From: JAVVHH01 sp964613945
GTDB taxonomy: Bacteria; Pseudomonadota; Alphaproteobacteria; Acetobacterales; Acetobacteraceae
Assembly: GCA_964613945.1 (NCBI GenBank)
Contig: CAZTJC010000008.1
Location: 62,001 to 126,000 of the forward strand
Length of the DNA stretch: 64,000 nt
Direction of reading: 5' to 3'
Position numbers and translations under genes: made by a program. Shown here piece by piece: positions 22,449 to 32,101 of the stretch. Within the stretch, counting starts at the first letter, position 1; each line of letters opens with the position of its first letter. The notes beneath the pieces were generated by a model. The model saw only the letters and a list, made by a program, of their open reading frames with translations, had not been told where the DNA came from and did no database searches.

Positions 22449-24224
22449 GTGAGTTCGAACACCGCCTTTATCCCGCTTCTACTTGGCGCCGTGGCCGATC
22501 AGGAGGCTGGCCGTCTCGACCAGGCTTTTGCCGGTTTTGCGGAGGTCTTAGCGCTCGAGCCTGATCAGCCACAGGCCCTGTTGTTCGGCGGTGTCGTCGC
22601 CCTGCGGATGGGCCAGGCCGGCCGCGCGGTTCCGTTGCTGGAACGTGCGGTCGCGGTCCGCCCGACCACCGCCGAGACACATTTCGCCCTCGGCAACGCG
22701 CTTTGGGCGACCAATCAGCGCAGTGAGGCGCGCGCCTCGTGGCAGCACGCGATCCGGTTCGATGCCAAGCACGTCGGCGCTCTCCTGAATCTCGCCCAGG
22801 CGCAGGAGCGATCCGGCGAGGCCGAACTCGCCGTCGCCAATTGTCGTGCCGCGGTTGCGGCCAAGCCGGGCCACGCACAGCCCTGGGCAGCGCTGTCCAG
22901 TGCCTTGCGCGCAGCCAACCAACCGGCCGAAGCGCTCGAGGCTGCAGATACCGCGCTGCGCGCCGATCCCGCCTTTGGCATGGCTCACCATCAGCGCGGC
23001 ATGGCGCTCAAGCTGCTCGACCGCCCGGCTGAAGCGGCCGATGCGTTGCGCCAGGCCATCGCTCATTCACCCGGCCTGGCCGCGAACCACCTCAACCTCG
23101 CCAACCTGCTGCACGATGCCGGAGACCTCGCCGGCGCCGAAAGACAGTGCCGCACCGCCGTAGCCTTGGACCCCGAGATGGCCGAGGCGCACACCGTGCT
23201 CGGCTTCCTGCTGACGCAGCGATGCGACCTGCCAGGCGCCATCGCCGCGTGCGAAGCGGCCATCGCCATCAGCCCCGACCTGACCGAAGCGCATTGCAAC
23301 CTGGGTATCGCGCTCCTGACCGCTGGCGACCTTCCCGCCGGGTTCGCGCAATACGAATGGCGGAAGCGACACTCCATCGCCGGCCGGGATTACTATCGGC
23401 AAGCTTATCCCGAATGGCTGGGGCAGCCGCTCGACGGCAAGCGGATCCTCATCGTGGCCGAGCAAGGCTTGGGCGACGCCATCATGTTTGCCCGTTACGC
23501 CAGTGACCTCGCCGCGCGCGCCGCCGCCGTCACCATCGCCTGCGACCGCCGGCTCGTCTCCTTGCTGAGCACCGCACCGGACGTGAGCCACGCCATTCCG
23601 AAAACGCGCGAGATGCCGGGCTTCGATTTCTGGATCGATCAAATGAGCCTGCCGCTCATCTGCCGGACGACGCTTGATACCGTTCCCTGCCCCACCGCCT
23701 ACCTTGCGGCGGACCCACGTCGGAATGGAATGTGGTCCCTGCGTCTCGGCCTGCCCGAGCGGGGCTATCGGGTCGGCCTGGTCTGGGCCGGTAACCCGTC
23801 GCACACCAACGACGCCAATCGGTCCTGCCCCGTCAGCCTTTTCAGCTCGATCCTGGCTGTTCCCGACATCGTCGGCGTCAGCCTCCAGGTCGGTCCAAAA
23901 GCCGCCGATGCCGCATCGCTCGGGCTGCACGACTGGTCACCCGATCTGACGGATTATGCCGAGACGGCTGCCTTGATCGCCAACCTCGACCTAGTCATCA
24001 CCGTCGATACCAGCGTCGCCCACCTCGCTGCCGCCATGGGCAAGCCGACCTGGATCATGCTGCCGTTCTGCCCCGAATGGCGCTGGCTCCACGAGCGGGC
24101 CGATACACCCTGGTATGACAGCGTCCGCCTGTTTCGACAGCCGGCACCCGGCGATTGGGACAGCGTCCGCGACGAGATCGTCGCCGCGCTTCGGTCACTG
24201 TCGGGATCAACGCCAGCGCAATAG
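22449..24224 (+). CDS. TPR protein with C-terminal glycosyltransferase-9-like domain
   Basis: A 591-aa protein. Residues about 5-310 are roughly eight or nine tetratricopeptide repeats (A-x-x-x-L-x-x-x-P signatures). Residues about 330-590 resemble a GT-B glycosyltransferase of the heptosyltransferase/GT9 type: a LIVAEQGLGDAIMFARY loop, a GLVWAGNPSH segment and the C-terminal TVDTSVAHLAAAMGKP motif. It has no signal peptide. Proteins of this build are common in alphaproteobacteria and are often linked to surface glycan or protein glycosylation, but that role is inferred. The GTG at 22449 is the first in-frame start after a stop. Its 3' end overlaps the convergent permease gene by 18 bases. 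Confidence 0.82.
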   Translation: MSSNTAFIPLLLGAVADQEAGRLDQAFAGFAEVLALEPDQPQALLFGGVVALRMGQAGRAVPLLERAVAVRPTTAETHFALGNALWATNQRSEARASWQHAIRFDAKHVGALLNLAQAQERSGEAELAVANCRAAVAAKPGHAQPWAALSSALRAANQPAEALEAADTALRADPAFGMAHHQRGMALKLLDRPAEAADALRQAIAHSPGLAANHLNLANLLHDAGDLAGAERQCRTAVALDPEMAEAHTVLGFLLTQRCDLPGAIAACEAAIAISPDLTEAHCNLGIALLTAGDLPAGFAQYEWRKRHSIAGRDYYRQAYPEWLGQPLDGKRILIVAEQGLGDAIMFARYASDLAARAAAVTIACDRRLVSLLSTAPDVSHAIPKTREMPGFDFWIDQMSLPLICRTTLDTVPCPTAYLAADPRRNGMWSLRLGLPERGYRVGLVWAGNPSHTNDANRSCPVSLFSSILAVPDIVGVSLQVGPKAADAASLGLHDWSPDLTDYAETAALIANLDLVITVDTSVAHLAAAMGKPTWIMLPFCPEWRWLHERADTPWYDSVRLFRQPAPGDWDSVRDEIVAALRSLSGSTPAQ

Positions 24225-24998
24225 CACGCGCTCGAGCATCCCGAGCAGCCACGCCACCGTCAGCCCCAACAGCGACAGCACCACGATCCCGGCCAACAAG
24301 TTATCCGTATCGTAGAGATTGCCCGCCTGTAGCACGAAAGCACCGATACCTCGCTCCGCCCCGATCATTTCGGCCGCCACCAGCAGGATGATCGCGATCG
24401 AACTGGTGACCCGAAACCCCGAGATAATCGCCGGCGCCGCCCCCGGCAGCAGGATCCGCCACACGATCGCCATTCGGGATAGCCCGAACGCCTGCCCCAT
24501 CCGCACCAGCCCGCGCGGCACTGCATCGACGCCGGCTGCCGTATTGATCACGGTGGGAAAGAACACGCCGAACCCCAGCGTCGCGATTTTCGAGCCTTCG
24601 CCGATGCCAAACCAAATAATGAACAAGGGCACTAGCGCGATCTTCGGGATCGGGAACAGCGCCGACACCACCGCCATGCCCGGCGAGCGCGCCCAGACTG
24701 CAATCCCCACCAGGAAGCCGACGGCAATCCCGAACACCGTTCCCAGCGACCAACCGATCGCCAGCCGGCTCAACGACGCCCCGAGATGCCGCCACAACTC
24801 GCCGCTGCGCGCGAGCTGAACCAGCGCCGTGCCGATCGCGATGGGCGCCGGCAGGAACTGCGTCGAGATCACCCCCTCGCTCGCCCCAAGCTGCCACAAC
24901 AGCACCAGCCCGATCAGCGTTCCCGCCGCTGCCGCCGGAATCGACCGCGGCGCAAACCCGCGCGCACGGAACGGTACTGGCCCTGAGATTTCAGGCAT
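24207..24998 (-). CDS. ABC transporter permease, SsuC/TauC type
   Basis: Inner-membrane permease of 263 aa from the nitrate/sulfonate/taurine importer family, with about six membrane helices. The EAA loop FGLSRMAIVWRILLPGAAP lies about 100 residues before the C-terminus. The frame runs upstream to 25034 within the ATPase gene through an arginine-rich stretch; the ATG at 24998 overlaps the ATPase stop by eight bases and gives a sensible N-terminus, so it is preferred. It is the third gene of a binding protein-ATPase-permease unit. Confidence 0.91.
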   Translation of the reverse strand: MPEISGPVPFRARGFAPRSIPAAAAGTLIGLVLLWQLGASEGVISTQFLPAPIAIGTALVQLARSGELWRHLGASLSRLAIGWSLGTVFGIAVGFLVGIAVWARSPGMAVVSALFPIPKIALVPLFIIWFGIGEGSKIATLGFGVFFPTVINTAAGVDAVPRGLVRMGQAFGLSRMAIVWRILLPGAAPAIISGFRVTSSIAIILLVAAEMIGAERGIGAFVLQAGNLYDTDNLLAGIVVLSLLGLTVAWLLGMLERVLLRWR

Positions 24999-25767
24999 GC
25001 ACCTTCTCCCGCGCCGCCGCCGCCGCATCGTCACGGATCAGCGCCCACAACCGTGCCTGAACCTCCAGCAGCACCGGGTCCGTCTCATCCCGCCCGGTTA
25101 GCGGCCGATCGATCGTCACGATCTCCTTGATCCGCCCCGGCCGCCGCGACAGCACGACGATTTGATGCCCCAGCCGCACCGCCTCGTTGAGGTTATGCGT
25201 CACATACACCGTCGTCGTGCCCAGCCGCTCGATCAGCCCGGCGAACTCGTCCAGCAACAGCGTCCGCGTCTGCGCGTCCAGCGCCGAAAGCGGTTCGTCC
25301 ATCAGCAAACAGGCCGGCCGCACCGCCAAGGCCCGCGCAATCCCCACCCGCTGCCGCATCCCACCCGACAATTCCTTCGGCCATGCCGCCGCAAACGCCT
25401 CCAGCCCGGTCACCGCCAACACCTCGCGCACGCGCTCCTGCCGTTCCGCGCGCGACAACCTGCCCAACACCAGCGCCACGTTCGCCGCCACACTTCGCCA
25501 GGGCAGCAGCGCGAAATCCTGGAACACCGGCGTCATGACGTTGAGGCAGTCATCGGCCACATGCCCATCCAGCATGACCCGGCCGCGATCCGGCCGGATC
25601 AGCCCGCCGACGATCCCCAGCAACGTGCTTTTGCCGCATCCGGACGGCCCCACCAGCACCAGCACGCGCCCGGGCTCGGCCACCAGGTCGATCCCCTCCA
25701 GCACCTCGAGCCCACCATAGCGATGTGCCACGCCCTCGATCGAGATGCGCAGCCGCGACCCGGTCAC
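24991..25767 (-). CDS. ABC transporter ATP-binding protein, SsuB/TauB type
   Basis: Cytoplasmic ATPase of 258 aa that powers the SsuC/TauC-type permease. Walker A is GPSGCGKSTLL near residue 40, the signature is LSGGMRQRVGIARAL near 135, Walker B is LLMDEPLSALD near 155, and the H-loop is TVYVTHNLNEA. The start is a GTG at 25767 whose bases overlap the stop of the binding-protein gene (GTGA), which points to translational coupling. Confidence 0.94.
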   Translation of the reverse strand: MTGSRLRISIEGVAHRYGGLEVLEGIDLVAEPGRVLVLVGPSGCGKSTLLGIVGGLIRPDRGRVMLDGHVADDCLNVMTPVFQDFALLPWRSVAANVALVLGRLSRAERQERVREVLAVTGLEAFAAAWPKELSGGMRQRVGIARALAVRPACLLMDEPLSALDAQTRTLLLDEFAGLIERLGTTTVYVTHNLNEAVRLGHQIVVLSRRPGRIKEIVTIDRPLTGRDETDPVLLEVQARLWALIRDDAAAAAREKVHA

Positions 25768-26768
25768 GGCAGCGCCGGCAGGAACCGCGTGTCGATCAAC
25801 TCACCCGCAGCCGCGTTGGTCTTGACCAGGCCCTGTTCCACGAACCAGCGCTGCTGCGCCTCGACATCGCGAACGTCCAGCGCCCCGTCGGCGTCGTAGT
25901 AGCCGATCCCGTCCAGGATCTTCTGCGGGGCCACCGGGTCGCCGGTAAAGATGTATTTCTCGATGTCGGCGATTGCCGCGTCCGTCTGCGCGTCCCGCAC
26001 CGGCGCGTCGCCAGCATCCCGGCGCAGGAAGGCGGCGCGATAATCCGCGACACCTCGCTTATACGCCGCGGCAAAACGCTGCAGCGCATCAGCATGATCC
26101 GCCGTCATCCGGCTGGGCGCGAACACGGCCGTGATCTGATACGGCACCAGATCGCCCACCCAGCCGATGATCTTGGCCTGCCCGCTAGCATCCAGCGGCT
26201 TGGCCTGCGACGCAATCGCCATGGTGGCGTCGATCTGCGCGGTGCGCACGGCGGCGATCATGTTGCCGATCGTCTGCAACGGCCGCAGCGTGATCGACGT
26301 CAGTGGGATGTCCTCATGCCCGGCGATCCGCCCGACCATGTAGTGGAACGATGAGCCGAACTGCGTGATGCCCATGCTGTGCCCGGCCAGTTTCGCCGGC
26401 GAGGTCAACCCGGCCTCGAACGCCGCGTTGGAGGCCAGCAACGCTGTACCCTCGAAGCCCTTCTCCTCGTGCAGTCCGCCACCGATCACCTTCAGCGCCC
26501 CGCGCCCGGCCAGGTTGAAGAAGCCGCCGGTCAGAGCCGTGATGCCGACGTCGATGTCGCCCGACACCGCCGCCGCCGCGATCGGCTGTGCCGCCTCGAA
26601 GAACTTGAACTGCGCGTCCACTCCTTCCTGGGCGAAGTAACCGCGCGCCATTGCCAAATAGAGCGGGGCCGGCGACAGCGTATGAAGCAGGCCGATCCGC
26701 ATCGTCTCGGCCGCTGCCGCTCCCCGTCCGAGCATCGATAAAAGCAGCAGCGTTGCGATCGCCCGCAT
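25764..26768 (-). CDS. ABC transporter substrate-binding protein, SsuA/NMT1 type
   Basis: Periplasmic binding protein of 334 aa from the nitrate/sulfonate/taurine/pyrimidine-precursor group. A signal peptide (RAIATLLLLSML, cleavage near GAAAAE) precedes the mature domain, which begins RIGLLHTLSPAPLYLAMARG. An in-frame extension to 26900 exists but lacks signal-peptide character. The ATG at 26768 has GGGAGG nine bases upstream, and an ATG at 26777 abuts that same site, so 26768 is chosen. Ligand unknown. First gene of the importer unit, divergent from the ABC-F gene. Confidence 0.88.
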   Translation of the reverse strand: MRAIATLLLLSMLGRGAAAAETMRIGLLHTLSPAPLYLAMARGYFAQEGVDAQFKFFEAAQPIAAAAVSGDIDVGITALTGGFFNLAGRGALKVIGGGLHEEKGFEGTALLASNAAFEAGLTSPAKLAGHSMGITQFGSSFHYMVGRIAGHEDIPLTSITLRPLQTIGNMIAAVRTAQIDATMAIASQAKPLDASGQAKIIGWVGDLVPYQITAVFAPSRMTADHADALQRFAAAYKRGVADYRAAFLRRDAGDAPVRDAQTDAAIADIEKYIFTGDPVAPQKILDGIGYYDADGALDVRDVEAQQRWFVEQGLVKTNAAAGELIDTRFLPALP

Positions 26769-26868
26769 GGTCACCATCCTCCCAAGAGCCTGGTCCATGA
26801 CATACACGGGGCGGGTTTGAACAGCGGCGGTGGTTGCATCCCCGGCCATCGCTGCCCATACCCGGCGC

Positions 26869-28662
26869 ATGGCTCCGCCGCTTCTCCTCCTCCAAGACAT
26901 TCAACTCTCGCTCGGCTCGGCGCCGCTGCTGCGAGGCGCCGAACTCGGCGTCGGCGCCGGCGAGCGCATCTGCCTCGTCGGCCGCAACGGCTCCGGTAAA
27001 TCCACCCTGCTGAAAGTCGCCGCCGGCCTGCTGCAGGCCGATGGCGGCAAGCGCTTCATCCAGCCGGGCGCGACCATCCGCTACCTGCCGCAGGAGCCGG
27101 ATTTCACCGGCTTCTCGACGGTGCTCGACTACGTGGAGGCCGGCATGGGTCCAGGCGACGACCCCTACCGGGGCCAAGCCCTGCTCGATCGGCTGGGACT
27201 TTCCGGGGACGAGGACCCGTCGCAGCTATCGGGCGGGCAGCAGCGCCGGGCGGCAATCGCGCGCACGCTGGCCCCTGCCCCCGACCTGCTGCTGCTCGAC
27301 GAGCCCACCAACCATCTCGACCTGCCCGCCATCGAATGGCTGGAAGCCGAGTTGAAGTCGCTCCGCGCCGGGCTGGTGCTCATCAGCCATGACCGGCGTC
27401 TGCTGGAAACGCTGACCCGCAGCATCGTCTGGCTCGATGACGGCGTGACCCGGCGCATCGACCGCGGCTTCGCGCATTACGAAGCCTGGCGCGAGGAGAT
27501 CGAGGCGCAGGCCGAGCGGGACGCGCATCTGTTGGGACGGCAGATCCTCCGCGAGGAGCACTGGATGCGCTACGGCGTCACGGCGCGACGCAAGCGGAAC
27601 GTGCGCCGGGTCGGTGAACTGCAGGCGTTGCGGCAGAAGCGGCGCGACCTCGGCACGGCCGCCGCGCCCTTGAAGCTTGCCGCGACCGAGGCCGACATGT
27701 CCGGCAAGCTGGTCGCGGTCGCCGAGAAGGTCAGCAAGGGCTATGGCGGCGCGCCGATCGTGCGCGACCTCACGCTGCGGGTGGTCCGCGGCGACCGGCT
27801 CGGCATCGTCGGGCCGAACGGCGCCGGCAAGACGACGCTGCTCAACCTCCTCACCGGGCGCAGCGAACCGGATAGCGGCGAGATCCGCATCGGCAGCAGC
27901 CTGGCCGCCATCACGCTGGATCAGCAGCGCGCCTCCCTCGACCCGGCCACGACCCTGTCGGACACGCTGACCGGCGGTGGCGGCAGCGACATGGTCGAGG
28001 TCGGCGGGGAGAAACGCCACGTGATCGGCTACATGAAGGAGTTCCTGTTCAAGCCCGAGCAGGCGCGCACCCCCGTGGGCGTCCTCTCCGGCGGTGAGCG
28101 CGGCCGGTTGACGCTCGCCTGCGCCATGGCACGGCCGAGCAACCTCCTGGTGCTCGACGAGCCGACCAACGACCTCGACCTTGAAACCCTCGACCTGTTG
28201 CAGGACATGCTGGCCGAATATCCCGGCACGGTGCTGCTGGTCAGCCACGACCGCGACTTCCTCGACCGTATCGTCACCTCGACGCTGGCCACCGAAGGCG
28301 ACGGCACCTGGATCGAATACGCCGGCGGTTACAGCGACATGTTGATCCAGCGTGGCGACCCGGTGGTGGCGCCGCCCGAGAAGACGCGGTCAGGCTCCGT
28401 CCAAACCGGCCGGACCGCTTCACGCAAGCTGTCGTTCAAGGACAAGCACGCGCTGGAGGCACTGCCCAAGAAGATGGAAGCGCTGACGGCGGATCGCACG
28501 CGCTTGCAGGCCCGGATGGCGGACCCGGATTTCTACCGCAAGGATCCGGCCGGCTTCGCTGCTGCCAATGATCAGCTCGCCAAGGTGGAGCGTGAGCTCG
28601 CGACGGCCGAAGAAAAGTGGCTGGAGTTGGAGATGATGCGCGAGGCGCTCGCCTCGCCTTAG
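26869..28662 (+). CDS. ABC-F family ATPase (Uup-like)
   Basis: Soluble protein of 597 aa with two ABC domains and no membrane segment. First domain: Walker A GRNGSGKSTLL, signature LSGGQQRRAAIA, Walker B LLLLDEPTNHLD. Second domain: GPNGAGKTTLL, LSGGERGRLTLA, LLVLDEPTNDLD. A basic linker joins them and a C-terminal coiled coil (last 80 residues or so) follows, as in Uup. ABC-F proteins act on ribosomes or, for Uup, are also tied to replication-associated DNA structures; the exact role here is inferred. The frame starts at a GTG at 26830, but the ATG at 26869 (MAPPLLLLQ) gives the normal family N-terminus. Confidence 0.93.
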   Translation: MAPPLLLLQDIQLSLGSAPLLRGAELGVGAGERICLVGRNGSGKSTLLKVAAGLLQADGGKRFIQPGATIRYLPQEPDFTGFSTVLDYVEAGMGPGDDPYRGQALLDRLGLSGDEDPSQLSGGQQRRAAIARTLAPAPDLLLLDEPTNHLDLPAIEWLEAELKSLRAGLVLISHDRRLLETLTRSIVWLDDGVTRRIDRGFAHYEAWREEIEAQAERDAHLLGRQILREEHWMRYGVTARRKRNVRRVGELQALRQKRRDLGTAAAPLKLAATEADMSGKLVAVAEKVSKGYGGAPIVRDLTLRVVRGDRLGIVGPNGAGKTTLLNLLTGRSEPDSGEIRIGSSLAAITLDQQRASLDPATTLSDTLTGGGGSDMVEVGGEKRHVIGYMKEFLFKPEQARTPVGVLSGGERGRLTLACAMARPSNLLVLDEPTNDLDLETLDLLQDMLAEYPGTVLLVSHDRDFLDRIVTSTLATEGDGTWIEYAGGYSDMLIQRGDPVVAPPEKTRSGSVQTGRTASRKLSFKDKHALEALPKKMEALTADRTRLQARMADPDFYRKDPAGFAAANDQLAKVERELATAEEKWLELEMMREALASP

Positions 28663-28749
28663 GCCGTCTGGGCTTCCTTGCGCTGTGTAGCGGTGGCCCG
28701 CATACAGCGACGCAAGCTGGCGGAGCGCCAGGCGCAAGGGAGAGATGGC

Positions 28750-30906
28750 ATGGAGCGGGTAAATGCGGCGGGGCTCGAGGTCGCGCGCGAGCTATATGAT
28801 TTCGTCGAGCAGGAAGCCTTGCCCGGCACGGGCGTTGATGCGGACGCATTCTGGTCGGGCTTTGCCGCCATGCTGCGCGACATGGCGCCGCGGAATGCAG
28901 AACTGCTGGCCCGCCGCGACGAGCTGCAGGGCCAGATCGATGGCTGGCACCTCGAACACAAAGGTAAGCCGTTCGATGCCGGGCAGTACGAAGCCTTTCT
29001 TCGCGAGATCGGCTATCTGCAGCCCGAGCCCGCATCCGTGTCGGTCAGCACGGCCAATGTCGACCCCGAGATCGCCACGATCGCCGGGCCACAGCTTGTC
29101 GTCCCGATGTCGAACGCCCGCTACGCCCTGAACGCCGCCAACGCGCGCTGGGGCAGCCTCTACGATGCGCTCTATGGCACCGACGCGCTGCCGGAGACGG
29201 ACGGCGCCACCCGCGGCCGCGGCTACAACCCGGCGCGTGGCGCTTTGGTCGTTGCCCGTGCGAAAAAGGTGCTGGACCAGGCCGCGCCGCTGGCCAGCGG
29301 GTCTCATGCCGACGCGACCGCGTATCGCGTCGCCGATGGCGCTCTGGCGGTCGAAACCGCGAGCGGCACGGTTGCGCTCCGAACCCCGGCGCAGTTCGTC
29401 GGCTACCGTGGCGATGCCGGTGCGCCCAGCGCCATCCTGCTGCGCAACAACGGCATCCATCTCGAGATCGTGGTCGACCGCGATCACGCCATCGGCAAGA
29501 CCGATCCGGCCGGCATGTCCGACCTGCTCATGGAGTCGGCGATCTCGACGATCCAGGATCTCGAGGACAGCGTCGCCGCGGTGGATGCCGCCGACAAGGT
29601 GCTGGTGTATCGCAACTGGCTCGGCCTGATGCGGGGCGACCTGGTCGCGAGCTTCGACAAGAGTGGCAAGACGCTGGAGCGCAAGCTGGAGCTGGACCGC
29701 GACTACACCGCGCCGGACGGCAGCACGCTGACCCTGGCGGGCCGTAGCCTGATGCTGATCCGCAACGTCGGACACCACATGTACACCGATGCCGTGCTGC
29801 TGGACGGCAAGGAGTGCCCAGAAGGCATGCTGGACGCAGCAGTGACGTCGCTGATTGCCATGCATGACCTGAAGTCGACGGGTCCGATCCGCAACAGTCG
29901 GGCCGGCTCGGTCTACATCGTCAAGCCGAAGATGCACGGGCCGGACGAGGTTGGCTTCGCCAACGACATCTTCGGTCGCGTCGAGCAGTTCCTCGGTCTC
30001 GACGCTCATACGTTGAAGATGGGCATCATGGACGAGGAACGACGGACCAGCGCCAACCTTGCCGCCTGCATCAACTCGGCTCGCGAACGGGTGGTGTTCA
30101 TCAACACCGGCTTCCTGGATCGGACGGGCGACGAGATCCACACGTCGATGGAAGCCGGCCCGATGGTGCGCAAGAACGAGGTCCGCAACACGCCTTGGAT
30201 CAAGGCGTACGAGGACCGCAACGTCGATATCGGCCTGGCCTGTGGCCTGCGCGGCAAGGCGCAGATCGGCAAAGGCATGTGGGCTGCCCCCGACCGGATG
30301 GCCGACATGCTCGAGCAGAAGATCAGCCATCCGCGGGCCGGCGCCAATACCGCCTGGGTCCCCTCCCCGACCGCCGCCACCCTGCACGCGCTGCATTACC
30401 ACCAGGTGAACGTGTCGGACCGGCAGGGCGAACTTGCGGGCAAGTCACGCGGGTCGCTGACTGACCTGCTGACCATCCCGCTCGCCGATCGGCCAAACTG
30501 GGCACCGGACGACATCCAGCAGGAGCTGGACAACAACGTGCAGGGCATCCTGGGCTACGTGGTGCGCTGGATTGACCAGGGCGTCGGCTGCTCGAAGGTG
30601 CCGGACGTGCACGACGTCGGCCTGATGGAGGATCGTGCCACGCTGCGTATCAGCAGCCAGCACATCGCCAACTGGCTGCATCACGGTATCGTTACAGAAC
30701 AGCAGGTGCGTGACACGATGCAGCGGATGGCGCTGGTGGTGGATCGGCAGAACGAGGGCGACGCCGCCTACACCAAGCTCGAGGGCAACGAGAGCGCCCC
30801 GGCGTTCCAGGCCGCCGCCGACCTGATCTTCCAGGGCCGCACTCAGCCGAACGGCTACACGGAGTTCGTGCTGCACGCGCGTCGGCGGGAAGCCAAAGCC
30901 GCCTAA
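28750..30906 (+). CDS. glcB: Malate synthase G
   Basis: GlcB condenses glyoxylate with acetyl-CoA to give malate, used in glyoxylate/glycolate assimilation. The protein is 718 aa, the size of the monomeric G isoform. Family blocks are visible: EDSVAAVDAADK, MDEERRTSANLAACI with catalytic Arg/Glu, NTGFLDRTGDEIHTSM, and the C-terminal MEDRATLRISSQH containing the catalytic-base Asp. The ATG at 28750 follows GGGAGAG at good spacing; upstream in-frame codons from 28678 are arginine-rich and atypical. No isocitrate lyase gene is adjacent. A hairpin lies just after the stop. Confidence 0.96.
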   Translation: MERVNAAGLEVARELYDFVEQEALPGTGVDADAFWSGFAAMLRDMAPRNAELLARRDELQGQIDGWHLEHKGKPFDAGQYEAFLREIGYLQPEPASVSVSTANVDPEIATIAGPQLVVPMSNARYALNAANARWGSLYDALYGTDALPETDGATRGRGYNPARGALVVARAKKVLDQAAPLASGSHADATAYRVADGALAVETASGTVALRTPAQFVGYRGDAGAPSAILLRNNGIHLEIVVDRDHAIGKTDPAGMSDLLMESAISTIQDLEDSVAAVDAADKVLVYRNWLGLMRGDLVASFDKSGKTLERKLELDRDYTAPDGSTLTLAGRSLMLIRNVGHHMYTDAVLLDGKECPEGMLDAAVTSLIAMHDLKSTGPIRNSRAGSVYIVKPKMHGPDEVGFANDIFGRVEQFLGLDAHTLKMGIMDEERRTSANLAACINSARERVVFINTGFLDRTGDEIHTSMEAGPMVRKNEVRNTPWIKAYEDRNVDIGLACGLRGKAQIGKGMWAAPDRMADMLEQKISHPRAGANTAWVPSPTAATLHALHYHQVNVSDRQGELAGKSRGSLTDLLTIPLADRPNWAPDDIQQELDNNVQGILGYVVRWIDQGVGCSKVPDVHDVGLMEDRATLRISSQHIANWLHHGIVTEQQVRDTMQRMALVVDRQNEGDAAYTKLEGNESAPAFQAAADLIFQGRTQPNGYTEFVLHARRREAKAA

Positions 30907-30913
30907 AGAAAAA

Positions 30914-30941
30914 GGCCGGTTCCGATATGATCGGACCGGCC
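30914..30941. terminator. Bidirectional intrinsic terminator between glcB and tRNA-Val
   Basis: GGCCGG-T-TCCGAT and ATCGGA-CCGGCC form a 12-bp stem with one bulged base and a short loop. Read on the minus strand the hairpin is followed by five T residues and CTTT, a good intrinsic terminator for the tRNA-Val transcript. Read on the plus strand it is followed by ATTTTCG, a weaker tail for glcB. It starts seven bases after the glcB stop. Confidence 0.75.
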
Positions 30942-30966
30942 ATTTTCGTGTTCCCGAACCAGCAAA

Positions 30967-31041
30967 TGGTGGGCGCGACAGGGATTGAACCTGTGACCCC
31001 CGCCATGTCAAGGCGATGCTCTACCGCTGAGCTACGCGCCC
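30967..31041 (-). tRNA. tRNA-Val (anticodon GAC)
   Basis: The minus strand folds as a complete cloverleaf: acceptor GGGCGCG/CGCGCCC, D-arm GCTCAGCGGTAGAGC, anticodon stem TCGCC/GGCGG around loop TTGACAT (anticodon GAC, valine), and T-arm ACAGG-TTCAATC-CCTGT. The 3' CCA is encoded at 30969-30967. A terminator follows at 30941-30914. Confidence 0.97.
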
Positions 31042-31138
31042 ATTTGCCGCACCGAAGCGCCGGGAGCGCTCCTTTAAACCGGACGGGGTGGTTTGTGCAA
31101 GACAGGTGACAGCAGCCTCGGACGGCGTTTAATACATT

Positions 31139-32041
31139 ATGGACACGCCGATGCCGCTAGAAGCCCATCACCGTGGGACGCCGATCCCTGCAACAACGGC
31201 ATTCCGCATCGATCGGCCGTTGACGCAGACCACCCCTCTGGTTTTTGCATCGCCGCATTCCGGTCGTGGTTATCCCAGCACCTTTCTCGATTTCGCACGT
31301 TTGGACGCCGTCGCACTCCGCCGCAGCGAGGATTGCTTCGTAGACGAGTTATACGCCGGGGCGATCGCGGCTGGCGCGCCTCTACTGTCGGCAACGTTTG
31401 CCCGCGCGTATTGCGACCCGAACCGCGAAAAATGGGAACTCGACCCGGCGATGTTCATGGACGCTCTTCCAGAGTGGGTGAACACCACGAGCGCGCGGGT
31501 AGGCGCCGGGCTCGGAACACTCGCGCGGGTGGTCGCATCGGGTGAGTCGATCTATCGGCGCAAGCTGTCGTTCGGCGAGGCCGAGTTCCGCGTGCGCACC
31601 TATTGGGAGCCCTATCACGCCGCGTTGCGTCAGCTCCTGGACGACACCAAGCAGGCCTTCGGTGCTTGCCTGCTGATCGATTGCCATTCGATGCCGGCGC
31701 AAGCCTATGCGGATGGGCGCAGGTCGCCCGACGTCATCCTCGGTGACGCCCACGGGACCGCGTGCTCGCCACGGATCATGCGAACGATCGAGACGATCCT
31801 GTCGGACCTCGGCTTCGTGGTGCGCCGCAACGACCCATATGCCGGCGGCTATGTGACGCGGCACTACGGACGTCCGCGTGAGTTGATCCACACGCTGCAA
31901 CTTGAGTTGGCGCGCGGCCTATACATGGACGAGGCCCGGCTCACCCATTCCGCACAGTTTGGCGACATCCAGCAAAAACTCGCGGAGTTCGCCCTGCACC
32001 TCGGCATCGAAGCGCCGGACCTGCTGTCCTTGAACATATAG
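31139..32041 (+). CDS. N-formylglutamate amidohydrolase family protein
   Basis: A 300-aa cytosolic hydrolase of the N-formylglutamate amidohydrolase (FGase) family. Recognisable blocks are the N-terminal LVFASPHSGRGYP (His in the presumed metal site), a conserved Arg/Asp/Glu-rich RSEDCFVDELY, LLIDCHSMPA in the middle, and GGYVTRHYGRP near residue 245. The classical reaction is the last step of one histidine-degradation route, but no hut genes are nearby, and many family members act on other amides. The ATG at 31139 or the one at 31151 could start translation. Confidence 0.85.
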   Translation: MDTPMPLEAHHRGTPIPATTAFRIDRPLTQTTPLVFASPHSGRGYPSTFLDFARLDAVALRRSEDCFVDELYAGAIAAGAPLLSATFARAYCDPNREKWELDPAMFMDALPEWVNTTSARVGAGLGTLARVVASGESIYRRKLSFGEAEFRVRTYWEPYHAALRQLLDDTKQAFGACLLIDCHSMPAQAYADGRRSPDVILGDAHGTACSPRIMRTIETILSDLGFVVRRNDPYAGGYVTRHYGRPRELIHTLQLELARGLYMDEARLTHSAQFGDIQQKLAEFALHLGIEAPDLLSLNI

Positions 32042-32101
32042 CTGATCCGCGCAGGGGTCGCGTTAACGAAGCTTTTACCTGGCCGAGGCATCATCTTCGG
32101 C

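Noticed and set aside
28792..30402. 536-codon minus-strand frame opposite glcB
   Set aside because: Antisense shadow of a real malate synthase with no motif of its own.
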